Both the position numbers and the translations under genes were made by a program. DNA of 64,000 nucleotides, taken from contig OU342820.1 in assembly GCA_910591455.2 (NCBI GenBank), forward strand, positions 19,314,128 to 19,378,127. The letters run 5' to 3'. Shown here in pieces: positions 46,701 through 57,262 of this stretch; position 1 is the stretch's first letter, and each line of letters begins with the position of its first letter. The stretch is from Pholis gunnellus. Its lineage: Eukaryota > Chordata > Actinopteri > Perciformes > Pholidae. A model generated the notes under the pieces. The model saw nothing but the letters and a program-made list of their open reading frames with translations. It had not been told where the DNA came from and searched no databases.

Positions 46701-47798
46701 CCAACAAGATGTATCACAACGGAAACCTCCAATCCGACGTGCTCTGTCTGACCTCGTCTTTCCTCACTCTTGTTTTTCCACCAGTGGTTTAACTGCCACT
46801 CTTCATCTCCTCCGACTCAATTTTGAGTGGATCAGATTTAACGACTAGTCCAAAATAATCTCAGGGAAAAAACCGAGCCTCCCCTTCCCGGTCTGCTGCT
46901 TTCCCTCACTTAATTCTTAGCTTTGATGTTTCTAATCATCCCTGAGTTTTTTCTCTCCCTTATGCTGCAATAGCTGTTCCCCTCATCGCTCCTTTGCAGT
47001 GTCAACCTCTGACCTCTTTGCACCCTGTCAGCTACCTCCATACATGACCTCCATCTTGCAGCTTTAACTCGCTTGTGTCAGCACCATGTAGCCCGTCCTC
47101 ACCTCCCTCCTTTCCTTCTCATGCCTGAACTCGGGCAGAGTCTCCAGGCAGAAGATGAGAATGGAGAGCACGATGACCATGACGCTGATGATGGCGATGA
47201 TCCGAGCTCCGCTGGAGGACTCCGGATACTCAAACAGCATCCAGAGGCGACGCTGCAAGTCGCCGGCGGGTAAGGGCCTCTCCTCCTCCTTTGGGAAGCC
47301 CTCGTCCGCTTTGTAGCGCTCGATGGTCTCCTCTCCGAGCTCGTAGAAGCGCAGCTCCTCCAGGAACATGTCCAGGGGGACGTTGGCGGGCCGACGCAGC
47401 CTCCCGCCGGACTGGTAGAAGTACAGGATGGAGTCGAAGCAGACGCGGCTCCTGTCCAGGAAGAGCTCGTTCCGCACGGGGTCGAAGTAGCGAAGGCGAC
47501 GACGGGGGTCACCCAGCAGGGTGTCGGGGAACTGGGCGAGGGTGCGGATCTGAGTCTCGTAGCGCATCCCCGACACGTTGATGGCCAGACGTTCAGCCAG
47601 GGCCCAGCCGCTCCTCCAGCGACGTTTCTCCTTCTTGGCCTCTCCGCTCGGCTCCTTCCCACTGATCTCCTTCTCCAACTTGTTGTGCTTGTCTTTGGTC
47701 CGCTTTTCTTCATCGCCGACCTCCTCGGCCTTCTGGTTTTCATTTGACTGCCCTCCTCCTCCTCCTCCTGTTCCTCCTCCTTTGTCTTGATGATCCAT
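43745..47798 (-). CDS. kcna7: Voltage-gated potassium channel Kv1.7-type, two coding exons
   Basis: Shaker-type delayed-rectifier alpha subunit. Exons 47798-47103 and 44677-43745 join at GAG|GTGAGG and TTACAG|CAATTC in phase 0 to give 542 residues. The start is the ATG at 47798-47796; the codon before it is GTG. Domains: a Gly/Lys/Glu-rich N-terminus (1-71), T1 tetramerisation domain (about 72-165), S1 (199-218), S4 with basic residues R328, R331, R334, R337, K340 and R343, pore filter TVGYGD (408-413), S6 PVP hinge (439-441) and C-terminal class I PDZ ligand TQV. Asn244 in the S1-S2 linker is a glycosylation sequon. The single coding intron in the S1-S2 linker is diagnostic, because Kcna7 is known for it while most Kv1 genes have an uninterrupted coding exon. 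The C-terminus holds an acidic run at 472-486. Proximity to ntf4 agrees with human KCNA7-NTF4. Confidence 0.93.
44678..47102 (-). other. kcna7: kcna7 intron (S1-S2 linker)
   Basis: 2425-bp GT-AG intron. It holds a decayed repeat around 45400-45620 (GGATGAATTGCAATT, CCCAGAGGATGAACCCTAAT) and a repeat-like stretch around 45640-46210 with GGTGCTAACAGCGCTAAC words related to 21180-21220. A CT microsatellite lies near 46604-46635. Confidence 0.75.
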
Positions 47799-49180
47799 CA
47801 CTTAGTCTTTCTTTCTTGTTCACTCTGTGAACTAAACAACAAAACAGGGAAACAACGGTAGATAAAAGCCAAAAGAAAACACATAAAGGTTATTAATATG
47901 AAATAAATTGTCCCTTAGTTGTTAAGTTTTGTCATAAAATCCAACGACCAGTAACACATCCTCACCAATTGTACATTATTTTTCCAGAATATCTTGGAAC
48001 TAATTAATGAAATATTAAAATCCAAATCTCACCTCAGTTTTCTCTGAATTCAGCTGCACAATTTTCTGGCCAACAAAAAAATAAAACGTATTTAGATCAC
48101 ATTACAATTCTTTGTATTGTGATGGACAGAGTGATTTTAATTAAAACACTGACCAAACTACTGAAAAAAAACCGAATTAGTATAAAAAATGTCCCCATTT
48201 TGTACATTAATTAGAAGATTTATGTACTTCTCCCACTATATTCTGTACTGTAAATAACATCATGCAGACGCTCCGTGCATAAAAAGCTCCATACATGCGG
48301 TCGGCTTCATGCTCATCACCAGTTTATCAGCATGTCCAGTTCTCCCAGTAGAAACCTCCTCTCACCCGTCTGCCTGCCAGAGCCGCTGATTCAAACTAAT
48401 CACCCCTCCAGAGATTGACCATCGCTCTCTCCTGCTTGCGCCTCCACCTCAGGGTGCCTTTTGGACTGACCTTTCCCCTCTTCTGTGTGTCAATTCTCTC
48501 ATCGTGATGTCCAGACAGGAGGAAGGGAGGTGGCAGAGGGAGCAGCGTGGCTCCCTTAGGGGCTGCTGCGGCGTTAATCTGCCGCGCGGGTGAAGTTCAG
48601 ATAGTTACGCTTGTTTGTAGGTCACTGTAGGTCTTCACTTGTGCTCTCTCTCACGCTCAGTGCGCCCCCGGGGAATGCTGTCGGGCCGAAATTCAATCTT
48701 CGACCCACTCCTCCTCCAAAAGCACCGCCGCCACCTCTCCCCCCACTTTTACTCTGCCCCCAACAACTCTTACTGTCCAAAAATGTCAACCTCTTAACCT
48801 CTCACTCTCTCTTAAACATACTGTACATATTTGCACGCATGTGTGCACATGAACCTGCTCACTCACATAGCAGAGGCTAAAACTATTATGTTCAAAAAAG
48901 GAACAATTTTAAGATTTACTTTGTAAATTGAGGCTAAATGTGGATTTTCTTCTCTAAATGCTTTCATAGCTTTGCTTTCATCATTTATCTTTAATTGGCT
49001 GCTTGGCTTGTGCAGAATTCTCCACACATTTAAAACATGGCAAATGAAACTTGACCTGCCAGTCCAGCCGTCATTTTGAATTAAATATAAATCTGGATGT
49101 CTGTGGTTATTTTAGACACATCATGAAGTGGACTCTCAAGTATCTCTGTGTGGCACAGGCCCAGGGGCCCAAAGTGTCAG
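47799..49180. other. kcna7 5' flank
   Basis: Contains the kcna7 promoter and 5' UTR by position. No TATA box or upstream exon could be assigned. Confidence 0.4.
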
Positions 49181-49199
49181 GGGCCTCCCTGGCCTTAAA

Positions 49200-49505
49200 C
49201 TACAAAACTGTACTCAAAGAGACACGTACCAACAAGGAAGAGACTCAAAATGGCCTTAAAGAAACAAAAACAACAACAAAAATACACTAAAAGACTACAA
49301 AGAGATACATAACAGCTACATAAAGATACAAAACAACTACAAAGACATGCAAAACAACTACAAATAGTGGCAAAACAATTACAAAACGATACAAAACAAC
49401 CTCAAAAAGAAACAAAATGACACAAAAAGACACAAAACCACAGACAGAAGTGTAAACAACCACAAAGAGACACAAAACAACCACAAAGAGACACAAAACG
49501 TGTTG
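49200..49505. repeat. Degenerate tandem repeat, ACAAAACAACYACAAAGAGA-like units
   Basis: About fifteen imperfect units of roughly 20 bases, each with ACAAAACAAC and ACAAAGA words. They run from after CCTGGCCTTAAACTACAAAA to about 49505. The minus-strand frame here (Phe/Val repeats) is an artefact of the repeat. Confidence 0.8.
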
Positions 49506-49849
49506 CTTGTAAGAAAGGTTTTGGGGCCTTTTGCGTGTCTGTGTTCAGGGTCCCATTGTCTGGCAATCCTTCCACACTGTGACTTTATACAGTAAAACTA
49601 CAAATCCCATAACAGGAAGCACTTTGGAAATGTTGCGTTCAAATACCATGAGTAAATTCCAGTGTCATAAATCCAGCTGTTAACTTGTACAAAGAAGAAT
49701 CACTATCAGGTTGTTGGATCTTTGGCTGGCCTAAGCATTGATGTGTTGATGTTTTATGCTGGAGAATTATTATTTCTTTAGCCATGTAAGAAAAATGACT
49801 CTAGTTCAGTTGTTTGAGGGGTTGTTAGATTCACCTCTTTGGTCTGGAC

Positions 49850-50130
49850 AGAAATATCTCAACAACTGTAAAATGGATTGCCATTAAAATTTGAACGGAT
49901 ATTTGTGGTCCCAAGAGGATGAATCCTACTGACTTTGGTAATCACCTGATGTTTCCTTCAGCAACACCTGCAGGTCAGTGTGTTCACGTAGCCTGACTTT
50001 TCATCTACAGCCATCATCTGGTGAAAATAAAAAAAGTTCCTGTACTTTTATTTCAAAACATGAAAGATTATCCCATCCGCCTCAGCTGTACTTTGTGTTA
50101 TGTGCTAATCAGCAAACTAAGATGGTGATC
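49850..50130. repeat. Decayed GAAATATCTCAACAACTATTGG-family repeat
   Basis: GAAATATCTCAACAACTGTA, CCCAAGAGGATGAATCCTAC and CCTCAGCTGTACTTTGTGTT occur in family order. It lies immediately left of the hsd17b14 duplication, which begins at about 50136. Confidence 0.55.
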
Positions 50131-50381
50131 ATTTTCCCACTTTATTGACAGTTTTTTTAGGGAACATTGTGATTTCCAATACTACCAACACTACCTGAAG
50201 GCAGCAGAGCAGATCCCATGATTTGATGGACTGGAGAGTAATAGAAACGTACTGCTGTGAAGCCCAAACATGAAATACATAGGGTAGGAAGTACTTCCTG
50301 GTCTTGGTCGCGTGCTGTGTCAACAGGCAGCGGAGCTTTGAGGCGTTCAACGACCGACATTTATTATCAGAAGCAGCCGAG

Positions 50382-53100
50382 ATGTCGCTCAGATACCACA
50401 ACAAAGTTGTCATTGTGACCGGAGGATCCAAAGGGATTGGAAGAGGGATTGTCAAAGTGTTTGGTAATTCTTGTTTTTTATAGTGTGGATTCGTGTGGGA
50501 TCGGCGCAACAAGTGGCAACCTGAACATTTTTATTTTTATTTTTTCTTTTAGTGGAGAATGGAGCCAAAGTGGTGTTTTGTGCAATAGGTCAGTAAACTG
50601 AACATTTAGGTTTTTCCCGATCAAATGCTAAGTCAATATCGAGTGCAACTATTATAATAAGTCCAAGTGGAGGAAGAAGAAGATCTTTATATAAAAGAGG
50701 AAATACCAATGTCTGAAAATACTGCATTAGGTTTCCTAAAAGTCCTGCATTCAAAATAGTACAAAAGTGAAAGTATTCATTATGCAGAAGCACTGTTTCA
50801 TTCCAGAGTGTTATTATGAATAATGCATTCATAATACATTGTATTATTGGATATTACTGCTTAATGTTATAATTTGTCAATGTAGCAAATGTTATAACAA
50901 CTGTTTGTACTAATTCATTTAATTAATTCAATGTTCATTTAATAGTAAAGCACTGTCTGCATCTTGTTTTTTTTACTTTAATTAGTAATTGTAGGTGTAT
51001 AGAAGTTGAAGTATATAGTAAATTCAAAATTGTACTTAAGTACAGGACTGACAGACATTTAAAGCTGAAACATAATATCAATATGACAATAATCACACAT
51101 GTGTCACAGGTGCAGGAGGTGAGGCTCTGGAGGCGGAGTTAAACAAAGCAGGGCCAGGCTCATGCAAATTTGTCACATGTGACGTCTCCAAAGAGGACGA
51201 CATCAAGGTAATGTGCAACTTTATTATTATTGTCCACAGTTATGAACACGATCACATGACCCGTTGCTGACAGTGTGTCCTGTTGGTCAGCTGACTTCAC
51301 CTCAAGGCCCAAAAACAACCAGATGTCCATTTAAAAATGTTACGTTTTGAGATTTATTCACACCAAAGTGTCAACGTTTGTTTTGTTTTCGTCCTCATCT
51401 GTCACCAGGAACAGCTTGTAAAACTTCCCATTTGTCTCAACCAGTTGTGTGTTTGCTTGAGCTCCTGTTTGCTCTGCTGGGTGAAGCTTCTTCTCTGGTT
51501 TGTCAGCAACTGGTTTCTTGTTCAAACGCAACTGGTGTGACCGTCTCTCCACAGAGATTGATCGCCGTCACAGTGAAGCATTATGGACACGTCGACTGCC
51601 TGGTCAACAACGCCGGGTGGCGTGAGTCTCACTCTTCCTGCTCTCCTCCAGCAGATGTGATGATGACGCTGTGAGGATGCTTTCGTGCTTAATTGATCTC
51701 CTTTTGTGTTTGTTTGTCTGCAGACCCACCTCATAAACCCACTGATGACACCACAGCAGAGGAGTTCAGGGATCTGCTGAATCTGAACCTCATCAACTAC
51801 TTCCTGGCTTCTAAAGTAACGTCTCCAACTCGTGCAAAACTTCTTAAAATGACATATAAATTAAATGAAAGGGATTAAAAAGATAATTTATGCTGACTTC
51901 TAGGGAAGCAAAGCAGGGCTGTAAGAATGTAACTCTTGAATGTTTGAAGGATCTTTGAAGTGACATAGGACGTCTCACTCTCTCTTCAGTATGCTTTGCC
52001 GTACCTACGACTGCGCCATGGAAACATCATCAATGTGTCCAGTCTGGTGGCGACCATCGGTCAAAGAAATGCTGCACCATATGTCGCCACCAAGGTGAGA
52101 TCATGCTCCAGCAAACAGCCTCAATGTTCCTTAAATCTCAGTTAGAGATCATTTGTCATGTGCTCTTTTTCTCCACAAGGGGGCGATCACCTCCATGACA
52201 AAGGCGATGGCCGTGGACGAGAGCGTCTACAATGTGAGAGTGAACTGGTGAGACAAACTGCAGAGTGTCTCAGATGAACTATGATCTGCTGTAACAAGCG
52301 TACACATGGTATGAATGTTTAAAGAGAAATGACGCTACAATGGATGGGTAGGCTACTGCATTTACAAACAGGAAATGCAACGTTGGATGCTATAAGGTAT
52401 CTGACAATATTTAACTGACTACAAATCTGACAGCAGCCACTCTCACCTAATGCTCCTGTCTGCCGTGTGTGGCAGCATCTCTCCAGGTAACGTGCTGACG
52501 CCTCTGTGGGAGGAACTAGCAGGACAGACACCGGATGCTGCAGCAACCATTAAAATGGTAGAAACCCATCAGGCAAGTTCTCCCAGTGAAACCAAGGGTT
52601 CCTACTCTGAGCTAAAGAGGTGTGGAGGGGATCTTTATGAGGTCGTGGGAGGTTTGGGAATAGAACAACAAGACTTCGATCCTGAAAAGTGTAAACAAAT
52701 ATCTGGGAGCTCTTGTTGAACTTAAATCCTGTCTTCAGGTCCATTACGAATTGTTTTTCAGCAGCATTTAACAGCATAATGTGAGTAAAGAAAATGCAGC
52801 ACAATAACATTAAAGAGAGGTTCCCCTCAGTTCTGTTGAGCTGCAGAGAAACCTTTGGTTGAGTATAAAACACAAACACAAGGAAGTCACATGATGCTGC
52901 CACAGGTGGACAGTGAACAGGGAGGAGAATTGACACGTTGTCTTCTCAAACAGCTGCTGGGTCGCTTCGGGACCGCGGCTGAGTGCGGACTGGCTGCCTT
53001 GTATCTGGCTGCTGACGCTACTTTCTGCACCGGGATCGACCTGATGGTCAGCGGAGGAGCTGAACTCGACTACGGCGTCAAGAGTCAGATCTCTTCCTGA
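50382..53100 (+). CDS. hsd17b14: 17-beta-hydroxysteroid dehydrogenase 14, tandem copy A (nine exons)
   Basis: Classical short-chain dehydrogenase/reductase. In mammals HSD17B14 is a cytosolic enzyme that oxidises 17-beta-hydroxysteroids and small sugars such as fucose. Exons: 50382-50463, 50553-50588 (36 bases), 51110-51207, 51555-51621, 51724-51815, 51990-52094, 52180-52247, 52476-52572, 52954-53100, giving 263 residues (human 270). Motifs: TGGSKGIG (13-20, cofactor loop), NNAG (90-93), catalytic Ser143, Tyr156 and Lys160 (YVATK), and ISPGNVLTPLWEEL after the active site. The C-terminal ATFCTGIDLMVSGGAELDYG matches the human tail. The end of beta-2 reads FCAIG, without the acidic residue that human HSD17B14 has there. 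The last intron uses a GC donor. It lies upstream of bcat2 on the same strand, as in human. Confidence 0.93.
50666..51060 (-). mobile_element. Decayed hAT-type MITE in intron 2 of hsd17b14 copy A
   Basis: AAGTGGAGGAAGAAGAAGAT at the left and GTACTTAAGTACAGG at the right, with interior TCCTGCATTCAAAATAGTAC and ATTCATTATGCAGAAGCACT, match the opposite orientation of the CAGTGGTGGAA family at 6544-6976. The ends are worn. Copy B keeps the right-hand part only. Confidence 0.5.
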
Positions 53101-53530
53101 CTGTCCTCACTGAATACACAGTGAGATCAACAAGTCATGGTCTCCTCACTATCTCTACAACACATTCTAAATCAGTGAATGGTGTCTTCAGTCATTATGC
53201 TTCAACTCTCTGAGATTCTCCGCCACATGAACTATAGTCTGCTACAACAGCCTCTTCTTAGAAATGTCTATTTTTTGCATGCTTTAAGTTCGGTTTAATG
53301 TGTTTGGTTAACGGGTGAAACTTTAATTTCATTATTATTCCACTTTTAATATTGATAATAATACTTTCTTATCTTATTCCCCTTTTTATTGTAAAACCTT
53401 CTTATGTTTTGTCACATATGATCTTTGCCTGTTTTTTTATTAGAACTTTTTTGCCTTTTATTTTAAAGCACATTGACACTATAGGCCTATTAATTGTGCA
53501 ATATATAAATAAACTTGACTTGACTTGTCC
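53101..53530 (+). other. hsd17b14: 3' UTR of hsd17b14 copy A with polyadenylation signal
   Basis: AATAAA at 53508-53513, about 410 bases after the stop codon. The same motif follows copy B. Confidence 0.5.
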
Positions 53531-53617
53531 TGGTCTCCACAGTCTCCTCGTGGTCGTGAAACAGCTTGTTTAGCAGATTAAATTCAGATTATACATTCAC
53601 TGATGTTCTAATCTGTT

Positions 53618-54006
53618 TACACAAAAGCTTGATTCAGGTGTCTGAGAGAACTATATATATCTGAATGGTCTATCATGCTTTTAGCTTGTAGAAAGTGCTC
53701 TTTAGAAATAGATATTATTTAGTTTGGTGCATGGAGAACAAAACGCTGAACAATGGCTCAACCAGACAAATACCTCTGAGCAGCAGTTAAATAAGATTAG
53801 AAGAAATCACCAGTCGTTGGTGAAAGAAAATCAAAACGTGTGCAGATTTATATATAGTAGTTTCATGGCTGGTTGTCTTATCGAGTTACTGTAATTTAAA
53901 CGTATGTCTTTATATAGCAGCCATAAAAGGTTTAATGTATTTTCCAGGGTGTGTTAATGGGGTTTCAATGTTCTCTATTTAAGTTCACAATTTGGCGACT
54001 AAAATT
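53618..54006. other. Spacer between the two hsd17b14 units
   Basis: Unique AT-rich sequence without coding signal. Confidence 0.6.
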
Positions 54007-54281
54007 CCCACTTTATTGACAGTTTTTGAGAGAACTTTGTGATTTCCAATACTACCAACAGCACCTGAAGGCAGCAGAGCAGATCCCATGATTTGGTTGG
54101 TCTTTGAACTTATGAAGACGCAAACTGCGGTGATGATTTGATGAACTGACGAGTAGAAGCGTATACTGCTGAGTGCACATGGAATAATTAAAGTAGACAA
54201 TACTTGGTCGCGTGCTGTGTCAACAGGCAACGAAGCTTTGAGGCGTTCAACGACCGCCATTTATTATCAGAAGCAGCCGAA

Positions 54282-57129
54282 ATGTCGCTCCGATACCACA
54301 ACAAAGTTGTCATTGTGACCGGAGGATCCAAAGGGATTGGAAGAGGGATTGTCAAAGTGTTTGGTGATTCTTGTTTTTTATAGTGTGGATTCGTGAGGGA
54401 TCGGCGCAACAAGTGGCAACTTGAACATTTTGATTTTTCTTTTTTCTTTTAGTGGAGAATGGAGCCAAAGTGGTGTTTTGTGCAATAGGTCAGTAAACTG
54501 AACATTTAGGTTTTTCCCGATCGAATTCTAAGCAATAATATTGAGTGCAACTAATATGCATTAGTTAAAAATGCATTCATAATACATTGTATTATTAATT
54601 TGTACTGACTAATGTTATAATTTGTCAATATAGCAAATGTTATAAGAACTGTATGTACTAATGGTTCATTTAATAGTAAAGTACTGTCTGCATCTTGTTT
54701 TATAAGCTATTTTTTTACATTAGTAATTGTAGGTGTATAGAAGTAGACTTATATAGTAAATGTAAAGTACAACAACTTCAAAATTGTATTTAAGTACAGG
54801 AGTTATACTGACAGACATTTAAAGCTGAAACATAATATCTATATGGATAATCACACATGTGTCACAGGTGCAGGAGGTGAGGCTCTGGAGGCGGAGTTAA
54901 ACAAAGCAGGGCCAGGCTCATGCAAATTTGTCACATGTGACGTCTCCAAAGAGGACGACATCAAGGTAATGTGCAACTTCAGCATTATTGTCCACAGTTA
55001 TGAACACGATCACATGACCCGTAATGTGCAACTTTAGCATTATTGTTCACAGTTATGAACACGATCACATGACCCGTGGCTGACAGTGTGTCCTGTTGGT
55101 CAGCTGACTTCACCTCAAGGCCCAAAACAACCAGACGTCCATTTAAAAATGTTACGTTTTGAGATTTATTCACACCAAAGTGTCAACGTTTGTATTGTTT
55201 TCGTCCTCATCTGTCACCAGGAACAGCTTGTAAAACTTCCCATTTGTCTCAACCAGTTGTGTGTTTGCTTGAGCTCCTGTTTGCTCTGCTGGGTGAAGCT
55301 TCTTCTCTGTGGTTTGTCAGCAACTGGTTTCTTGTTCAAATGCAACTGGTGTGACCGTCTCTCCACAGAGATTGATCGCCGTCACAGTGAAGCATTATGG
55401 ACACGTCGACTGCCTGGTCAACAACGCCGGGTGGCGTGAGTCTCACTCTTCCTGCTCTCCTCCAGCAGATGTGATGGTGACGCTGTGAGGATGCTTTCAT
55501 GCTTAATTTATCTCCTTTTGTGTTTGTTTGTCTGCAGACCCACCTCATAAACCCACTGATGACACCACAGCAGAGGAGTTCAGGGATCTGCTGAATCTGA
55601 ACGTCATCAACTACTTCCTGGCTTCTAAAGTAACGTCTCCAACTCGTGCAAAACTTCTTAAAATGACTTAGAAATTAAATGAAAGGGATTAAAAAGATCA
55701 TTTATGCTGACTTCTAGGGAAGCAAAGCAGGGCTGTAAGAATGTAACTCTTAAAAACAACTGAATTATGAAATTGGATCACAACCGAATACTTTATTATT
55801 ATTATTATTTTTAATGGTAATAATAAAAGAGACGACAGCAAACGGAGGAGGGAGTGTATTTTAAATATTCAAACATTTATCTTATTGTATGTGATCTGAA
55901 ATAAGTAAGTATTTCGTTTTTATTGATTTATTTATTTTTGGGTTTACAAATTCAGATTGTAGGTTGTATGTGTCCAATGTTGGAAAAATTGCTCAGATTT
56001 AATAGACATAGGACGTCTCACTCTCTCTTCAGTATGCTTTGCCGTACCTACGACTGCGCCATGGAAACATCATCAACGTGTCCAGTCTGGTGGCGACCAT
56101 CGGTCAAAGAAATGCTGCACCATATGTCGCCACCAAGGTGAGATCATGCTCCAGCAAACAGCCTCAATGTTCCTTAAATCTCAGTTAGAGATCATTTGTC
56201 TTGTGCTCTTTTCCTCCACAAGGGGGCGATCACCTCCATGACAAAGGCGATGGCCGTGGACGAGAGCGTCTACAATGTGAGAGTGAACTGGTGAGACAAA
56301 CTGCAGAGTGTCTCAGATTCATTAACCATTTCAAGATGTTAATGATATAAATCATCCACTATTTCATTCATATAAGAGTCTCTTATAAGGGAAGTCTCAA
56401 CAATCCCTCTGTCCTTATCTGGATGCTATAAGGTATCTGACAATATTTAACTGACTACAAATCTGACAGCAGCCACTCTCACCTAATGCTCCTGTCTGCC
56501 GTGTGTGGCAGCATCTCTCCAGGTAACGTGCTGACGCCTCTGTGGGAGGAACTAGCAGGACAGACACCGGATGCTGCAGCAACCATTAAAATGGCAGAAA
56601 CCCATCAGGCAAGTTCTCCCAGTGGAACCAAGGGTTCCTACTCTGAGCTAAAGAGGTGTGGAGGGGATCTTTATGAGGTCGTGGGAGGTTTGGGAATAAG
56701 ACTTTGATCCTGAAAAGTGTAAAAAAAATATCTGGGATCTCTTGTTGAACTTAAATCCTGTCTTCATGTCCATTACGAATTGTTTTTCAGCAGCATTTAA
56801 CAGCGTAATGTGAGTAAAGAAAATGCAGCACAATAATATTAAAGAGAGGTTCCCCTCAGTTCTGTTCAGCTGCAGAGAAACCTTTGGTTGAGCATAAAAC
56901 ACAAACACAAGGAAGTCACCTGATGCTACCACAGTTGGACAGTGAACAGGGAGGAGAATTGACACGTTGTCTTCTCAAACAGCTGCTGGGTCGCTTCGGG
57001 ACCGCGGCTGAGTGCGGACTGGCTGCCTTGTATCTGGCTGCTGACGCTACTTTCTGCACCGGGATCGAGCTGATGGTCAGCGGAGGAGCTGAACTCGACT
57101 TCGGCGTCAAGAGTCAGATCTCTTCCTGA
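54282..57129 (+). CDS. hsd17b14: 17-beta-hydroxysteroid dehydrogenase 14, tandem copy B (nine exons)
   Basis: Duplicate of the gene at 50382-53100 with identical exon structure. Exons: 54282-54363, 54453-54488, 54868-54965, 55369-55435, 55538-55629, 56033-56137, 56223-56290, 56512-56608, 56983-57129, giving 263 residues. I count six base differences in 792 coding bases. Four change the protein: Leu to Val in NLNLINY, Val to Ala in KMVETHQ, Asp to Glu in TGIDLM, and Tyr to Phe in ELDYG. All SDR catalytic residues are kept, so both copies look functional. It shares the FCAIG beta-2 loop and the GC splice donor after exon 8. Introns have diverged far more than exons. The polyadenylation signal AATAAA is at 57221-57226. 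Confidence 0.93.
54966..55076 (+). repeat. 55-base tandem duplication in intron 3 of hsd17b14 copy B
   Basis: The block starting GTAATGTGCAACTT at the exon 3 donor (54966) recurs at 55021 with three or so changes. Copy A has a single version. The second copy repeats the donor-like GTAATG but without the exonic AAG before it. Confidence 0.9.
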
Positions 57130-57262
57130 CTGTCCTCACTGAATACACAGTGAGATCAACAAGTCACGGTCTCCTATCTCTATCGCACATTGACTCTATA
57201 GGCCTATTAACTGCACTATAAATAAACTTGATTTGACTTATTCACTGATGTTCTAATCTGCT

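Larger units (their letters stand above)
50136..53617 (+). repeat. Tandem segmental duplication containing hsd17b14, unit A
   Basis: Direct repeat of the segment 54007-57262. The shared left edge is CCCACTTTATTGACAG and the shared right part is TTCACTGATGTTCTAATCTG. Exons are almost identical and introns differ by several indels. A 389-base spacer separates the units. Confidence 0.9.
54007..57262 (+). repeat. Tandem segmental duplication containing hsd17b14, unit B
   Basis: Second unit, offset by about 3.87 kb from unit A. Relative to A it has a deletion in intron 2, a 55-base tandem duplication in intron 3, an extra 230 bases or so in intron 5, and a shorter 3' flank. Confidence 0.9.

Noticed and set aside
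49287..49496. Phe/Val-rich minus-strand frame resembling a membrane protein
   Set aside because: It translates the ACAAAACAAC tandem repeat.
51409..51540. An extra hsd17b14 exon starting GAACAGCTTGTAAAAC after a good CACCAG acceptor (also in copy B)
   Set aside because: Joining exon 3 directly to AGATTGATCGCC gives an exact, gap-free match to human HSD17B14 (KTLVSETIRRFGRLDC region). The extra segment would add Cys/Leu-rich residues and then a stop.
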